Positions 1 through 10,400 are shown, numbered from the stretch's first letter. The stretch: 64,000 nt of DNA from Sipunculus nudus (GCA_026874595.1 CM049307.1:34638862-34702861), one strand, 5' to 3'. A program made the numbers and translations. Notes: generated by a model not told the origin, from the sequence alone.

Positions 1-752
1 ATATTATATATAGGCGTGGTTCTCCTCTTTGATATCATATATATGCGTGGTTCTCTTCTCTGGTATCATATATATGCGTGATTCTCCTCTTTGATATCAT
101 ATATAGGCGTGGTTCTCCTCTTTGATATCATATATATGCGTGGTTCTCCTCTTTGATATTATATATAGGCGTGGTTCTCCTCTTTTATATCATATATATG
201 CGTGGTTCTCCTCTTTGATATTATATATAGGCGTGGTTCTCCTCTTTGATATCATATATATGCGTGGTTCTCCTCTTTTATATGATAAATATGCGTGGTT
301 CTGCTCTTTGATATCATATATATGAGTGGTTCACCTCTTAATTAGCATATATATGCGTGGTTCTCCTCTTTGATATCATGTATATACGTGGTTCTCCTCT
401 TTGGTATCATATATATGCGTGGTCCTCCTCTTTGATATCATATATATGCGTGGTTCTTCTCTTTGATATCATACATATGCGTGGTTTTCCTCTTTGATAT
501 CATACATAGGCGTGGTTCTCCTCTTTGATATCATATATAGGCGTGGTTCTCCTCTTTGATATAAAGTATATGCGTGGTTCTCCTCTTTGATATAATATAT
601 GCGTGGTTCTCCTCTTTGATATCATATATATGCGTGGTTCTCCTCTTTGATATCATATATATGCGTGGTTCTCCTCTCAGATATCATTTATATACGTGGT
701 TCTCCTCTTTGATATAATATATATGCGTGGTTCTCCTCTTTGTTATCATTGA
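1..752 (+). repeat. 31-bp minisatellite, direct array
   Basis: About 24 head-to-tail copies of a 31-bp unit built around GCGTGGTTCTCCTC followed by TTTGATATCATATATAT. Copies differ by single substitutions (ATATATAT or ATATATAGG, CAT or AAT) and a few by small indels. The array runs off the left edge, so its true start is unknown. The short open frames in it are a by-product of the repeat and are not treated as genes. Confidence 0.95.
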
Positions 753-876
753 GAGTAGAACCACGCATACATATGATAACTGAGAGGAGAACAACGCTTA
801 TATATAATATCTGAGAGTACAGAACCACGCATACATATGATAATTGAGAGGAGAACAACGCTTATATATAATATTC
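753..876 (-). repeat. Inverted copies of the 31-bp unit
   Basis: At about 750 the orientation flips. Four units now read GAGAGGAGAACCACGC or the variant AACAACGC, the reverse complement of the preceding array. The junction is a near-perfect palindrome (TCTCCTCTTTGTTATCA against GATAACTGAGAGGAGA). Confidence 0.9.
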
Positions 877-1377
877 TATCTTAATTACATTAAATGTACT
901 TAAAATATAACAGTACTTATTTTTTTATGCTTGTATATATTTAGTCTGTACATTTAAGTGTGTAGGAGGGTTTGACAATTTATTGGACATTAGTATGTAA
1001 TTATCCTGAGTTTAATTTTACACTTAGATTGCATAATATTGGATTGTTATTATTTTGTGTGAGATTAAGCTTTTCACTGACACTTTATTTCAGGTTTATA
1101 AGTTGTGTCTAACCGCATGGGGAGGCAATAACTAATCTATTTGATGTAAAAAAGTTATGTATAGGCTACAAGTATTTTTGTAAAATGTTTTGTTATTGTT
1201 AATCATTATATAGTAAAGAGATAATATATACTATTGCATGGGTACAGATTGGGGTAGTATTTTTTTTAGAGAAAATCCACCAAATTTATCCATGCATAAC
1301 ATTAAGCATTATATTTTTTATGTCAATGTACGTTGTTTCTTTTTGTTCAATAAAATTAAAAATAAATATATATATAT
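877..1377. other. AT-rich spacer between inverted minisatellite arms
   Basis: About 500 bp of AT-rich sequence with no recognisable gene or repeat, ending in AATAAAATTAAAAATAAATA followed by a short TA run. It sits between two blocks of inverted 31-bp units, so the whole 1-1493 region has a fold-back layout. Confidence 0.6.
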
Positions 1378-1493
1378 ATTTGAGATGGGAACCACGCATA
1401 TATATGATATCTGAGAGGAGAACCACGCATATATATAATATCTAAGAGGAGAACCACGCATATATATATATCATATCTAAGAGGAGAACCACG
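1378..1493 (-). repeat. Second inverted block of the 31-bp unit
   Basis: Three to four further units in minus orientation (GAGGAGAACCACGCATAT), with TA-run length variation between them. The block ends abruptly at 1493 next to the TCTAGAC palindromes. Confidence 0.9.
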
Positions 1494-1570
1494 GCTCTTG
1501 CGGGTGTCTAGACAATGTGTCTAGACGTCTAGACACAGCGTCTAGACGTCTAGACATTGTGTCTAGATGC
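1494..1570. repeat. TCTAGAC palindrome cluster
   Basis: GTCTAGAC, itself a perfect 8-bp palindrome, occurs six or so times in about 70 bp with spacers such as AATGT, GT and ACAGC, so the block can fold on itself. A related short run (GTCTAGATGTCTAGATG) is seen near 3240. Confidence 0.8.
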
Positions 1571-1609
1571 AGAATTCCCAGATTATTGGATCTATATCTT
1601 TCAGCTGTT

Positions 1610-2975
1610 TGAAAAATTTTGGTTTGCATTTTTAGCAAATCTGTGTATACTTATGCAATGGTGTGGCATCGTCCGTCGTCCGTCGTGCGTCATAGCTATC
1701 TCAAACAGGGCAGGAGCTAGCATTACCAATTTTTCTGCAAAAGATTTGGCATCTAAAAAAATTTTGGATTTTTAGCGAACCTGTGAGCTTATGCAATGTT
1801 GCTGCATCGTCCATCGAGCGTCAGTGCGTCGCGCGTCGTCTCTAGTTAACCATACCTATCTCAAAAATGGCAGGAGCTAGTATCACCAGATTTTTTGCAA
1901 ATAATCAGTCATCAGTCATAATTTGTTAATTTTTTTTCTAACTGCATATTCTTAGGTTTTTGCACAGCGTCCATCTGTTCATCTGCCTTGGGATAAAAAC
2001 ACTCATATCTCTGCATTGGTTGGACCTATCGACCTGAAATTTTGCATGTGTATACATCTTGGACAGCTTTCTTGATTTTATGACAGGTGGCGCCGCCTAC
2101 ATCATGTTTAAGCTGCAGAGAGCCAAGCACATATCTTGGGAACCGTTTGACCAGTTGGGCGAACATTTTTCATGTGTATAGATCTCCCATAGCTCTTTAT
2201 CATACGCAAAACTGGTGGTGCCACCTGCAACCATTTTTGCACAGCGTCCATCTGTTCATATGCCTTGGGATAAAATCACTCATATCTCGGCAGTGGTTTG
2301 ACTTAACCACCTGAAATTTTGCAAGTTTATACATCCTTGACAGCTTTCTTGATTTTATGGCAGGTGCTACCACCTACATTCAAAATTACGCTGCAGACAT
2401 CTAAGCTCATATCTCTGGACTGGTTTGACATTTCCCCCTGAAATTTTGCATGTTTATAGATCTCACATAGCTCTTGATCATACACAAAATTGGTGGCGCC
2501 ACCTGCCACCATTTTTTGCACGGCGTCCATATGTTTGTCTGCCCTGGGCTAAGATCACTCATATCTCAGTAGTGGTTTGACTTATCTGCCTAAAATTTTG
2601 CATATGTATACAACTTGGACAGCTTTTCTGGATTTTGTGGTAGGTGGCGCAACCTACATACACATTTCGGCTGCAGACATCCATGCTAATATGCAAAACA
2701 CCTCACTCTATTTCCCCTTGCCACTCAATCAATGCCTCACTTCACCCGTCCCACTCTGATTTCGGCGGATACACGTAGTGGCTTGTCGACTACCCGTATT
2801 CTAGTTTTAAAATGTCCCAGTCCGAAACTTGCAGGTCCGAAACATCCATTTTGCTGAAGTTATAATACTAAGGTAGATATGCAGGACATAAGAGGATCAA
2901 TATTAAATTTTCAAAATAATCCTCCATTCATAATCCCAAACTTTGCACAGGTTCGCATTCAGCCTGTAGGCCTTG
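1610..2975 (+). mobile_element. Family A element pieces hosting a B copy
   Basis: Two partial family A 5' ends lie in tandem: TTTTTAGCAAATCTGTG near 1628 and TTTTTAGCGAACCTGTGAGC near 1769. Each is followed by the typical GGTGTGGCATCGTCC and CAGGAGCTAGCAT segments. The matching 3' end, GCACAGGTTCGCATT followed by GCCTGTAGGCCTTG, closes at 2975. Family B sequence sits inside (1957-2804). Confidence 0.7.
1957..2804 (+). mobile_element. Family B element, 5'-truncated
   Basis: About three core units carry CATATCTCGG, TTTGACC and GGTGGCGCCACC-like motifs. The full 3' end follows: GGCGGATACACGTAG, a hairpin arm TCGACTAC, then GTATTCTAG at 2804. The 5' hairpin GTATCCGCCAAAAC is missing. Confidence 0.8.
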
Positions 2976-3839
2976 TTTTTAAGAAACTGGTAAGCTGATT
3001 GGTTTAAACTTTACAAGAACTGTTCTATGTATTGTTCTCTCAGTTTTATAAGAATAGATTAGGTAAATGCAGCTTTAAAAAGGCCTTGTAGCCAATTAAA
3101 AAAGACTTTCAGTGTTTGAAAACAGATTTGGCAGCATGGCAAGTTTCAACATGTCAACTCAAGAGGTCAATCAGTGCACTCAGGTGCAGTCCAAACATCA
3201 CCATGGCAACTGACCTGGCTATGCCTGGTGTCCAGATACAGTCTAGATGTCTAGATGTCTAGAACCTACCGACTGTGTCAGATTTTACAATAGTTCAAGT
3301 TACACTCTGTATCTATAAATAACTTTGGCAGACTGCCAACCATTTTAGATTTGCCAACAGGTCAAGTTTCAGTCTGTAAGAACCAGTGGTAAGTTTCAGT
3401 CTGTAAGAGCCAGTGGTGAGGTTACATGTGGCACAGTAGGTATGCGTGACCTGGGGGAAAGCTGAACCTCCATTGCCAGGATGCATAAGGTGTGACTCAA
3501 TACCAAGGCTAAAAGAGGAACTTGTTCTTAGATTTTATAGGGAAAAAGCTAAAAAAAACATTTCAAAATGTTCTTCTCCGAAACCATGCTGCCAAATTGT
3601 CCATTCATCTGTCCCAATATCCCTCCCTGGCGAAAAGAACATATCAGAAAATCCTGACTGATACATCCTAGTTTTAAAATGTCCTAGTCCATAACATGCA
3701 GGTCCGAAATGTCCATTTGGCTGAAATCATAATGACTAAGGTAGAATGCAGGAGTCATGAAAGGGTCAGTATTAAATTTTAAAAATAAACATTCATACTC
3801 CAAAACTTGCACAGGTTCACATTAGGCCTGTAGGCCTTG
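2976..3839 (+). mobile_element. Second family A 3' portion
   Basis: This stretch repeats the A-type body (GGCAGACTGCCAAC, AGTCAGTGCA-like phrases, AATGTCCTAGTCC) and ends at ACAGGTTCACATTAGG then CCTGTAGGCCTTG at 3839. The segments 2806-2975 and 3670-3839 are clear copies of each other. Confidence 0.7.
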
Positions 3840-4260
3840 TTTTGTGATAAACTATATTTTTTTAATTTGCAAAACAATAATATATCTGAAAATAACACTT
3901 GATTCAGAATTCAGAATTCCAATTGCTCCTTTGTTCATCCATAATTTGGTTCATAAATTATCAAATATTGCCTACTGGTTAGTTTAAGTATATTTTAATT
4001 CCTTTAATTATTCAAAAGAAAAAAGAATTTCTCTAAAAATGCAACATCTGCACAACATGGTATCTTCTGGATTACTCCTTGAACTACTTCTTCATGAAAA
4101 GTTGTGTACATTGGATCAACACAGCTTTACATTTAAAGAAATACAGTTGTCAATAAGAAAAACATATATTGAAGTATACTTGTGGCAAAGGGGGGGGGGG
4201 GCGGGTTAGGGCACATGAGAATAAAGTACAACCTTTGAAAGAAGGGGTGCTCTGCCAGTG
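3840..4260. other. AT-rich low-copy DNA with a G run
   Basis: No gene recognised. A run of eleven G with a C near its end lies at about 4190-4204. Most other homopolymers in this window are C on this strand, so this one is the opposite sense. Confidence 0.5.
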
Positions 4261-4990
4261 TTGCATATTGCATCAACATATATTGTTAATCTGGTCAGGC
4301 AACATTTCGACATGGTTGGACCTACGAATCCGAAATTTGGCATACAGTTAGATGTCCTTATGTTCTCCTAACAAATCCGAAACTGAGTGTCTATCACTTC
4401 GTTTCTTTGAGAAATTAAGGAAAAACTTCAATTTTTTATTAAAAACTTATTTTCTTACTTCAGGACTGTCTAGTGTCAAAACCACTCATCTGTTTTTCTT
4501 CATATTTACCATAAATATTTCCCTATATAGTTCCTATGTACATACAAAAATTAGGTCAGTATTACATAATTTTTAAAAGTTATGGGCCCAAACATAATGC
4601 ACTTTGTAAAATGAGGAAAGACATTTAATCACTTACCACAATAAATGTGAAAGCTAGGGGCTTGTTTTCAGGGATATAACTTTATTTATTCAAAATTAAA
4701 TTCTATACCCAAAATTAGAGCAGAATCTTGTAATTTTTTCAAGATAATTAATAGCATAAATATTAAATTGAAAGCTTTAATTTTGCCCAATTTTGACCAT
4801 GGCACGTTTTTTTTCCTGCAAGTACATCTGATTTAATTTTTTACAGTAGGTACACATATGGACGTAATCTGTTAACCTTTGAAATTTGAAAATTAAGCTA
4901 AAAAATTAGGCTAGTTATTGAAGTTTTCAGAGGCTCTAATGTATTTACATTTTGAAGAACCAGACCACCCATTTTTGGTCACTACAGCCT
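4260..4990 (+). mobile_element. Family C body fragment
   Basis: Contains the C landmarks in order: GACCTACGAATCCGAAAT, GTTAGATGTCC, GAGAAATTAAGGAAAA, CTTCAGGACTG, CCACTCATCTGTTTTTC, TATGGGCCCAAACATAATG and AGGCTAGTTATTGAA. The AGCTCAGCTGAC 5' end is absent. The probable continuation lies after the F insertion at 5636. Confidence 0.8.
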
Positions 4991-5004
4991 TGTCTGGGTA
5001 ACCT

Positions 5005-5635
5005 TATTAGTGATGCAACACTGGCGTAGCATCCCTGCTGTCAAAGATGGATGAAGAAACCTTTCAATTTTGAGGTCATGGGGTCGAAGGTCACGCCCAC
5101 AAAGCCCAATTCTTGAAAAAGCTTCAGGACCATATAAAGCCAAATAATTTGACAAAAACCTTTCATCTTGCAAATATGGCTTACCCACCCATAAATGAAG
5201 AACCCTGACAATTTTGAGATCACAGGGTCAAAGGTCACGGCCACATGGCCCACTTCTTGAAAAAGCTTGTGGACCCATTTAAAGCCAAACCTTTTGACCA
5301 AAACCTTTCATCTTGCAAATATGGCTCATCCACCCATAGATGAAGAACCCTATAAATTTTGAGGTGACGGGGTCAAAGGTCAGAGCTACAAAGCCCACTT
5401 TTTAAAAAGCTTGTGGACCCATTTTAGGCCAAACAGTTTGACCAACACCTGCCAGTTTCATCTTGCTCATATTGCTCACCCACCCATGGATGAAGAACCC
5501 TATATTTAGTTTTGATGTTACGGGAGCAAAGGTCAAGGCCAGAGAGCTGCCCTCCTCAATTTCACACTTATAATGTAAAACTGCCATTCTAATTATGCCC
5601 CATGCGAGGGGATGCTTCGCTTTCCGGTGCCCTTG
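5005..5635 (+). mobile_element. Family F element with 145-bp core repeats
   Basis: Three to four tandem units of about 145 bp, marked by TTTCATCTTG at 5161, 5306 and 5457 and by GGGTCAAAGGTCA in each. Near the 5' end is GGCGTAGCATCCCTG. Near the 3' end is AGGGGATGCTTCGC, its imperfect reverse complement. The element then stops at GGTGCCCTTG followed by a T run, the same end design as families A to D. Confidence 0.65.
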
Positions 5636-6050
5636 TTTTTTTTATTACAAATTTATCAAACTTGTAAATTAAAAAAAATATGATTCTGATAAAAACTATA
5701 AATGGAGAAAGTGGATATGCTAAAAAGAATAAAGTTTAATATAAAGTTGAGTGCATTATTCCCCTGAAAGTGAAATAAAGGTATCAGTCCATTCTGTCCA
5801 TTTGCCTGTCCATCTGTAAGTTTTTTATATGCAAACGTTTACTGTTTTTCTCATGACAGTCTTAATTGTCAGAGTATTTGTTTTGCAATTATATATTAAG
5901 AACTTTACTATAACCAAGTAGGAGGGCCATTTCCTCTTAGCTTCTTATATGCTTATACATATGAAAAACATTACAATAGAAATCAGCATATTTTGCATTT
6001 GCTAAAATTTTCCAAACTTCAGCTATGCGCCGTGACCCATGAGTTCCTTG
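5636..6050 (+). mobile_element. Family C 3' portion
   Basis: Matches the 3' parts of other C copies (GTGGATATGCTAAAAA, GAAAGTGAAATAAAGG, CAAGTAGGAGGGCC). It ends with the degenerate C terminus CGCCGTGACCCATGAG then TTCCTTG at 6050. Confidence 0.8.
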
Positions 6051-6111
6051 TTTTCTAAACTTCATTAATGATTTATCATTTTGTGGGTTAGAATCCAGAT
6101 TTCCATTCATT

Positions 6112-6112
6112 T

Positions 6113-6175
<63 letters not shown>
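6112..6175. repeat. (TA)n microsatellite
   Basis: About 60 bp of almost pure TA dinucleotide, starting 80 bp upstream of the UBA exon acceptor. It separates the repeat patchwork from coding sequence. Confidence 0.95.
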
Positions 6176-6179
<4 letters not shown>

Positions 6180-6192
6180 TTTGAAATTTTAG

Positions 6193-6599
6193 TCCATGCA
6201 ATGCTACAGAAGCTGCATATTTGATTGAAGGTGCCTCCAGTTCAAGAATTGATCAACAGATGGTGACTGCACAGATGGTAACAAGACAGGTACAGATAGC
6301 CCTTGACATGGGGTTTCCCCGCGGTCTTGTCCAGAGTGTGGTGGAGATGCAGCTGAGGAACACTGGTCAGGGATTTTCGAATGCAGAAAGTCTGGTTGAA
6401 GCTGTGTTGAATGCTGCACCAGGTTTCCCGCAGAATAACAACAATGTACCGAAAATTATCCAAGCCAGTCCACCATCAGAGAACCCACAAAGTTTTGCAG
6501 TCACTAATCAAGGACCAAAGAAAAGAGAGGTGAACAGTGCCCAGGAACAGGCAGCATGTGCAGCTTCAGAAAAACAGCCAGAGCAAAAGGGAATGGGAG
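6193..6599 (+). CDS. IAP (BIRC-like) UBA exon, partial gene
   Basis: An internal exon of an inhibitor-of-apoptosis protein, a ubiquitin-binding regulator of caspase and immune signalling in the cytoplasm. After the acceptor ATTTTAG the frame reads PCNATEAAYLIEGASSS. A UBA domain follows (about 6280-6415) with the MGFPRGLV loop, the NTGQGF segment and a closing helix SLVEAVLNA, which is the arrangement of UBA domains in BIRC proteins. A Gln/Asn/Ser/Pro-rich linker completes the exon. The exon starts with one base of a split codon and has 135 whole codons. It ends after one base at GAG|GTGGGT (6600), phase 1, and downstream TGA would stop the frame within a few codons. BIR domains would be encoded upstream, outside or unrecognised here. 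No RING exon was found. UBA identity is fairly sure; exact paralogue is not. Confidence 0.85.
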
Positions 6600-6978
6600 G
6601 TGGGTGATAAAGTGGTCATCTCTTGTCTCATCTCTGGTGTCTTAATCACTGTATTAATTGGTTGATAATTCGGAGTTAAGCAGGATGTGCATGTTAGGTA
6701 ACTAAATCTGGGATTTACTTTTAAAAACATATCACGGATCTTTACCAAACTTGGTATATGTATAGATATGAGTAAGAGGACGACGCCTATTTAAAATGAG
6801 GTCATGACCTTTACTAGGAGAGTGTCCTTGACCTTGAATAGGTCAAATTTTGGGGAAAATCACACAAATTCTTTAAATATCTAAAGAAATCTTGCATGGA
6901 TTGATCCCATAATCAAGTTGATCGAAGATCATGGATAGGGTTGTCATGTTCCAGAAACTGGTGGTGCCACCTATTATT
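6600..6978 (+). mobile_element. Intron start with family E copy
   Basis: From about 6725 the intron carries family E sequence: ATATCACGGATCTTTACC, GGTCATGACCTTTACT, TGACCTTGA and AACTGGTGGTGCCACC. Related copies lie at 8490-8740 and 63700-63950. The E copy is split at 6978 by the B element; its other part resumes at 8408 with TTTTCCTGT and GCCACTTGACAGTACTG. Confidence 0.7.
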
Positions 6979-8407
6979 GTATCCGCCAAAACGAAGTTTT
7001 GCGGAAACTATGTTTTTGACTGAATTTCCGGAGAACTCCTCTGAGACTATTGGAGGGATTTTCCCGAAACTTAACCAGTTATCGGGTCACCTGTGAACTG
7101 GTGCCTAACCAATTCATGTTGACCTCTGACCTTCCCTCTCTGCATAGCATCCATTTGTGCGTATGTTTCCACACATAAACCCACATATCTCGGTAACCGT
7201 TTGACCGATGAGGAAAAAAATTTTGTACAAATGTAACCCTTGGATAGCTTTATAACATACACAAACAATGGTGGCGCCACCTGCAACCATGTTTGCACAG
7301 TGTCCATCTGTTCGTCTGCCTTGGGTTAAATCACTCATATCTTTGCAGTGGTTTGACTAATTCACTTGAAATTTGGCATGCGTATACATCCTGGGTAGCT
7401 TTCTTGATTTTATGACAGGTGACGCCACCTACATTCACATTTACACTGCAGACATCCAAGCTCATATCTCGGGAACTGTTTGACCGATCTGGCCAAAATT
7501 TTGCATGTGTATAGATCTCACATAGCTCTTTATGAAACGCAAAACTTGTGGTGCCACCTGCAGCCATTTTTGCACAGCATCCGTCTTTTTGTCTGCCGTC
7601 GGATAAAATCACTCATATCTTGGCAGTGGTTTGACATATCTGCCTAAAATTTTACAGGTTTATACATCCTGGAGAGCTCTCTTGATTTTATGACAGGTGG
7701 CACCACCTACATTCTAGTTTACGCTGCAGACATCCAAGCTTATTTCTCGGGAACTGTTTGACTGATTTGGCCAAAATTTTCATGTGTATAGATCTCACAT
7801 AGCTCTTTATGAAACGCAAAACTGGTGGCGCCACCTGCAGCCATTTTTGCACAGCATCCATCTGTTTGTCTGCTGTGGGATAAAATCACTCATATCTCGG
7901 CAGTGGTTTGACATATCTGCCTAAAATTTTGCAGGTTTATAGATGCTGGACAACTCTCTTGATTTTATGACAGGTTGCGCCACCTACATTCTAGTTTACG
8001 CTGCTGACATCTAAGCTCAAATCTCGAGAACCGTTTGAACGATTGGGCCAAAATTTTGCATGTGTATAGATCTCACATAGCTCTTTATCATACTCAAAAC
8101 TGGTGGCCCCACCTGCAACCATTTTTGCACAACGTCCGTCTGTTTGTCTGCCACGGGCTAAAATCACTCATATACATGTAGTGGTTTGACTTATCTGCCT
8201 TAAATTTTGCATATGTATACTTGGACAGCTTTCTGGATTTTGTGGTAGGTGGCACAACCTTCATACACATTTCGGCTGCAGACATCCATGCTAATATGCA
8301 ACACTTGACTCTATTTCCCCTTGCCACTCAATCCATGCCTCACTTCACCCGTTCCACTCTGATTTTGGCGGATACACGTGGTCGCTTGTCGACTAGCCGT
8401 ATTCTAG
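6979..8407 (+). mobile_element. Family B element, near full length
   Basis: The 5' end is GTATCCGCCAAAAC then GTTTTGCGGAAAC, a hairpin. Four core units of about 275 bp follow, each with TCGGGAACYGTTTGAC-like and GGTGGCGCCACC motifs (palindromes at 7270 and 7824). The 3' end has TTTTGGCGGATAC, the inverted 5' terminus, then GTCGCTTGTCGAC and ATTCTAG. No transposase is encoded, so it is a non-autonomous element. It lies in the IAP intron in the same orientation as the gene. Confidence 0.85.
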
Positions 8408-8742
8408 TTCTTTACTTGTTTTCCTGTCTTTTAATACCCCCCAAATTGCCACTTGACAGTACTGTGAGCATTATAAGTAAAAAACTAATGGACAGATATC
8501 TTTTATATTATGCATATACATAGATATGGGTTATGGGATGATGTTTATTTAAATTGGGGTCATGACCTTTCCTATGAGAGTGGCCTTGACCTTAAATATT
8601 CCCATATTTGGTGAAATTCACACAAAATCTTTAATATCTCAGTAAGGGATACATGGAATAATTCATGACATAAGATCTTGGATAGCTTTGTCTTTTGCAG
8701 AAGGCAGGTGGCGCCACCTTGTGTCGTTTTCTTGTTAAAATG
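8408..8742 (+). mobile_element. Family E remainder and second E copy
   Basis: 8408-8480 completes the interrupted E copy. The block 8448-8480 (GCCACTTGACAGTACTG through TTATAAGTA) is repeated exactly at the right edge of the window. A further E copy then runs to GGTGGCGCCACCTTG (8707) and TCGTTTTCTTG near 8739. Confidence 0.65.
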
Positions 8743-9302
8743 ATGTTAACACAATAACTTTGTAAGAATTTGAGATACAGTTACCAAACCCACAGGTTTG
8801 ATGCATCTTATCAACGGCTAGGTCAAGTTTGAACATGGATGACCTTGATGCATATTTTCAAGGTCACAGCAGAAAACTGGAGGTGCCACCTGTATTTTTT
8901 TCTCCCATCAAATCACAGCAATGTCAGTATTTAGATGCAATGTTATCATAGTGATGCATTTATTGATCATAATTAGTTTATTCATTTCCTGAAGACTGGC
9001 GGCACCACATATTTTTAGCTAACCTGCGAGCGTATGTGATGGTGTGGCAGTCATCCGTCATCCGTTGTCCATCATACCGTCAACAATGATATGAAAAGGA
9101 AAGGTTATAGTATATATCATGCAATTTGATTTGGGGCAGATAAGATTTACATCAAATTTGGTGTGTTATGGATTATAATGAAATTTAGCTATATGCATGA
9201 ATGATATGATACCACCTACATTATGTTAATTATTTGCCTGTGCGAGAACATATATTGTCAACATGTCAGTCGGCCAAGTGTCATGACCCATGGGTCACTT
9301 GT
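8743..9302 (+). mobile_element. Repeat patchwork with D-like 3' end
   Basis: 8743-8910 is an E/F-related unit (AGGTCACAGCAG, GGAGGTGCCACCTGT). At 9014 an A-like 5' end starts (AGCTAACCTGCGAGC, GGTGTGGCAG). At 9265-9300 a D-like 3' end follows: CAGTCGGCCAAGTGTCATG, the palindrome GACCCATGGGTC, then ACTTG. The A-like head joined to a D-like tail is a short chimera. Confidence 0.55.
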
Positions 9303-9889
9303 TAATTTATTTGATAAAAGTAAAGAAATGCACCTCCCCTGGGATGTATTTATCTCATCATGCAAAGTACTACATTTGATTTTGATAATGGCACATTTTC
9401 CTCGTGTAAGTACTGTTGAGTTAATTTTCATATGATACACACGTGTTAATTGTCTCCACCAGAAAGGTATGCCTTCATTCCTGTTAATGTGTGTGTGTGT
9501 TTGTTCACAACATAGCTCATGCAAACAGGAATGGAATCCCATGAATTTCAGGGCACATAGGGAATGAGCCAATGAAGAATCCATTAGATTTTGCTGTGGG
9601 TCTGGCTCATGATCCTTATCCAAAAAGGAATATTCAAAATTATGTAGTCACATATGCGCATGGAACCTGGGAATAAGGGCGAATAAGTCAATGCAAACAA
9701 GTTTTAGGGAACATATGCACCAATGAACCTTTAAATATGGGCCTATAAGTGAATTAAATTACGGGTTGCAGAGTAACCCACATTAAGGACCACCCACATG
9801 GCAGAGGCCTGCATTCACAGGAATGCATATTTCTTGTCGGTTAAACTTTCTTGAATCATGCTTTCAAGATGAGACTTCTGTATTTTCAG
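9303..9889. other. Intron, low-copy
   Basis: Remaining IAP intron. A small family C scrap (GGCACATTTTCCTCGTG and following) lies at about 9390-9445 and a short GT run at 9488-9500. The intron ends in a fair pyrimidine tract and TATTTTCAG at 9889. Confidence 0.6.
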
Positions 9890-9969
9890 GTGCAGAAGTC
9901 ATTGATGATGAGGATCAGGATTATGCACAATATGGAGAAGATTATGCTGAGTATGATGATGACGAGTAA
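9890..9969 (+). CDS. Terminal acidic exon of the IAP-like gene
   Basis: The acceptor TATTTTCAG is followed by two bases that complete the glycine codon left open at 6599. The frame then reads AEVIDDEDQDYAQYG and continues with Asp, Glu and Tyr to DDDE and TAA at 9967-9969, 25 whole codons plus stop. Joining the two exons gives at least 161 residues ending in an acidic tail, not the RING finger expected at the C-terminus of most BIRC2/3-like proteins. The same frame runs on past TAA into a tandem repeat of Gly/Asp/Glu/Tyr codons. That the two exons belong together is inferred from phase and order only; a transcript would settle it. A possible polyadenylation signal AATAAA is at 11451. Confidence 0.6.
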
Positions 9970-10400
9970 TATGATGGTGATGAGTATGATGCTGGTGATG
10001 AGTATGATGATGGTGATGAGAATTATGATGGTGATGAGAATTATGATGGTGATGAGAATTATGATGGTGATAAGTATGATGATGATGATGAGAATTATGG
10101 TGATAAGTATGATGATGGTGATAAGTATGATGATGGTGATGAGTATGATGATGGTGATGAGTATGATGATGATAGTGATGAGGATGATGATGAGTATGAT
10201 GATGGTGATGAGTATGATGATGATGGTGATGAGTATGATGATGATGGTGATGAGTAGGATAATGGTGATTAGTATGATGTTGGTGATGAGTATGATGATG
10301 ATGAGAATTATTATGGTGATGATGATTATGGTAGTGATGGTGGGAATGGTGGTGATGATGGTGGGATTGGTGGTGATGGTGGGGATAGGGATAGTTTTTG
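9970..10400 (+). repeat. GATGAGTATGATGGT codon-multiple repeat
   Basis: An imperfect tandem array of GATGAGTATGAT and GATGGT units (12- to 18-bp, all indels in multiples of three) with AATTAT and AAG variants. It grades into GGTGGTGAT units. Read in the frame of the preceding exon it is all Asp, Glu, Tyr, Gly, Asn and Lys except TAG at 10255 and 10270. Other frames give Met/Ile-rich nonsense. Confidence 0.9.

Noticed and set aside
122-325. Open frame over the 31-bp minisatellite
   Set aside because: 31-bp units shift frame each repeat; the open stretch is a consequence of three-unit periodicity in a stop-poor repeat.
5041-5301. Minus frames over the 145-bp F repeats
   Set aside because: Frames repeat with the core units and have no independent support; they are shadows of tandem DNA.
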